This document shows, piece after piece, positions 6,410-7,238 of a DNA stretch of 7,238 nucleotides. Each line of letters opens with the position of its first letter. Within the stretch, counting starts at the first letter, position 1. The DNA is from Bacillota bacterium. GTDB lineage: Bacteria > Bacillota_A > Clostridia > DSM-8532. The notes beneath the pieces are model-generated. The model saw nothing but the letters and a program-made list of their open reading frames with translations, made no database searches and was not told where the DNA came from. The position numbers and the translations under genes are program-made. The stretch spans positions 1 through 7,238 of the forward strand of contig JAFADM010000410.1 in NCBI GenBank assembly GCA_023424865.1, read 5' to 3'.

Positions 6410-7238
6410 ATGAAAAAAACAACAACCCTTCATCAGAAAAAAGAGCGGGGAGTGGCCGGCAAATACAATGGCATGCTCCTTTTTGCTGTGGTGTTTATAG
6501 GATATCTGGTGTTTGGCCTCTCTGAGAACATCAAAGGGCCTGCCATACCCCGCATACAATCGGAGTACGGCTTAAATGAAATACAGCTGGGGCTTTTACT
6601 TTCCCTTAATTCCACAGGCTACCTTTTAGCCTGCAGCTTTACAGGAATTATGAGCCGGCGCATCGGCCTTAAGGCAGCCACCATGATTGCCCTGTTTTCA
6701 ATGACGCTGGCCGGTTTATTTATCTATCTGTCTTTCTCTTTCCCCTTGTTTGTTTTTTCCTATTTCCTTCTCTACATTGGAAACGGCATATTGGAAATTG
6801 TTTTCGGAATCCTTTCTGCGCGGATTTTTATTAAAAACACCGGTACCCTCATGAGCATGGCCCACGGTTTCTATGGCTTAAGCTCAACCTTTGCCCCGCT
6901 TTTTGCGGTCCGGATCATGAGCTTTCATGCTCTTGGCAGTTTATCCGGCTGGAAAGGCATGTATTTTCTTATGCTGCTGCCCTGTCTCATTCCCGCCATT
7001 TTGGGATTGTTTCTTAAATTTCCCGGCGACGAGGAAAATGGGGAAGGCAAGCTTTCTACAAAGCAGTATTTAAAGGATCCTGTGGCCTGGTATATGGTTG
7101 GCATACTAACACTGGGTGTCATTGCCGAGCTCTCGGTGGGCAACTGGCTTGTCAATTACCTTGAAAAGGTTTATTCCTGGGAAAGCGGCCGGGCCTCCGG
7201 CATGCTTTCAGCCTTCTTCTTTGCCTTTATGCTGGCCA
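6410..7238 (+). CDS. MFS transporter, N-terminal part (cut by window edge)
   Basis: The first 276 residues of a secondary transporter, open to the right edge; about 400 residues would be normal. A basic N-terminus (1-20) precedes hydrophobic segments at about 22-42, 58-80, 88-108, 111-135, 147-170, 184-203, 226-248 and 262 onward, matching the first seven to eight MFS helices. The helix 2-3 loop, GIMSRRIGLKAA (79-90), is the motif A position. A hydrophilic stretch (205-222, GDEENGEGK) is the central loop. AHGFYGLSSTFAPL (151-164) in helix 5 and ELSVGNWLVNYL (240-251) in helix 7 resemble the sugar-type/FHS-like MFS group more than classic multidrug pumps; this is a pattern impression. The ATG follows the GNAT TAA with no gap, and GGAG at 6400-6403 lies 6 nt upstream within the GNAT gene. 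Substrate and direction of transport are not determined. Confidence 0.9.
   Translation, partial: MKKTTTLHQKKERGVAGKYNGMLLFAVVFIGYLVFGLSENIKGPAIPRIQSEYGLNEIQLGLLLSLNSTGYLLACSFTGIMSRRIGLKAATMIALFSMTLAGLFIYLSFSFPLFVFSYFLLYIGNGILEIVFGILSARIFIKNTGTLMSMAHGFYGLSSTFAPLFAVRIMSFHALGSLSGWKGMYFLMLLPCLIPAILGLFLKFPGDEENGEGKLSTKQYLKDPVAWYMVGILTLGVIAELSVGNWLVNYLEKVYSWESGRASGMLSAFFFAFMLA

Noticed and set aside
6005..6559. 184-codon minus-strand reading frame
   Set aside because: It runs antisense across the well-supported GNAT gene and the start of the MFS gene, has no ribosome binding site that I can see, and its translation resembles no known family.

Overview
The window carries seven protein-coding genes, one cut by the right edge, plus their control regions. 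It looks like a chromosomal segment of an anaerobic Firmicute, probably a clostridium-type organism. The reasons are strong AGGAGG-type ribosome binding sites, several TTG starts, a hybrid-cluster protein with the cysteine spacing typical of strict anaerobes, a YtrA-type GntR/ABC operon, and moderate G+C by eye. I cannot name the species. I see no RNA genes, CRISPR array, insertion sequence or phage gene.

Layout. (1) 23-1774 (+): a full-length ABC exporter half-transporter with fused membrane and ATPase domains, followed by a clear intrinsic terminator at about 1799-1835. (2) 1839-3954 (+): a self-contained three-gene operon. It has a near-consensus promoter, a GTTA-repeat/inverted-repeat element at the predicted transcription start, a YtrA-subfamily GntR repressor (TTG start), an ABC ATPase overlapping it by 4 bp (ATGA), and a six-helix ABC-2-type permease. 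(3) 3955-4079: a convergent intergenic region with two hairpins. (4) 4080-5729 (-): hcp, hybrid-cluster protein/hydroxylamine reductase, with all expected metal ligands present. (5) 5730-5929: a 200-bp divergent promoter region. (6) 5930-6409 (+): a GNAT acetyltransferase, directly abutted (TAAATG) by (7) 6410 to beyond 7238 (+): the N-terminal 276 residues of an MFS transporter.

How the genes work together. The gntR-ATPase-permease set fits the YtrA-type plan: the small GntR protein represses its own operon, and the ATPase and permease form one transporter, often linked in relatives to cell-envelope or antibiotic stress. Hcp probably protects against nitric oxide and hydroxylamine. The GNAT and MFS genes are almost certainly co-transcribed and translationally coupled, which hints at a shared but unidentified substrate or response.

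I do not see a convincing new multi-gene system. The items most worth a second look are the GTTA-repeat operator candidate, the non-canonical ATPase motifs in the YtrB-like protein, the shortened acetyl-CoA loop of the GNAT protein, and the unusual hairpins between the convergent genes.
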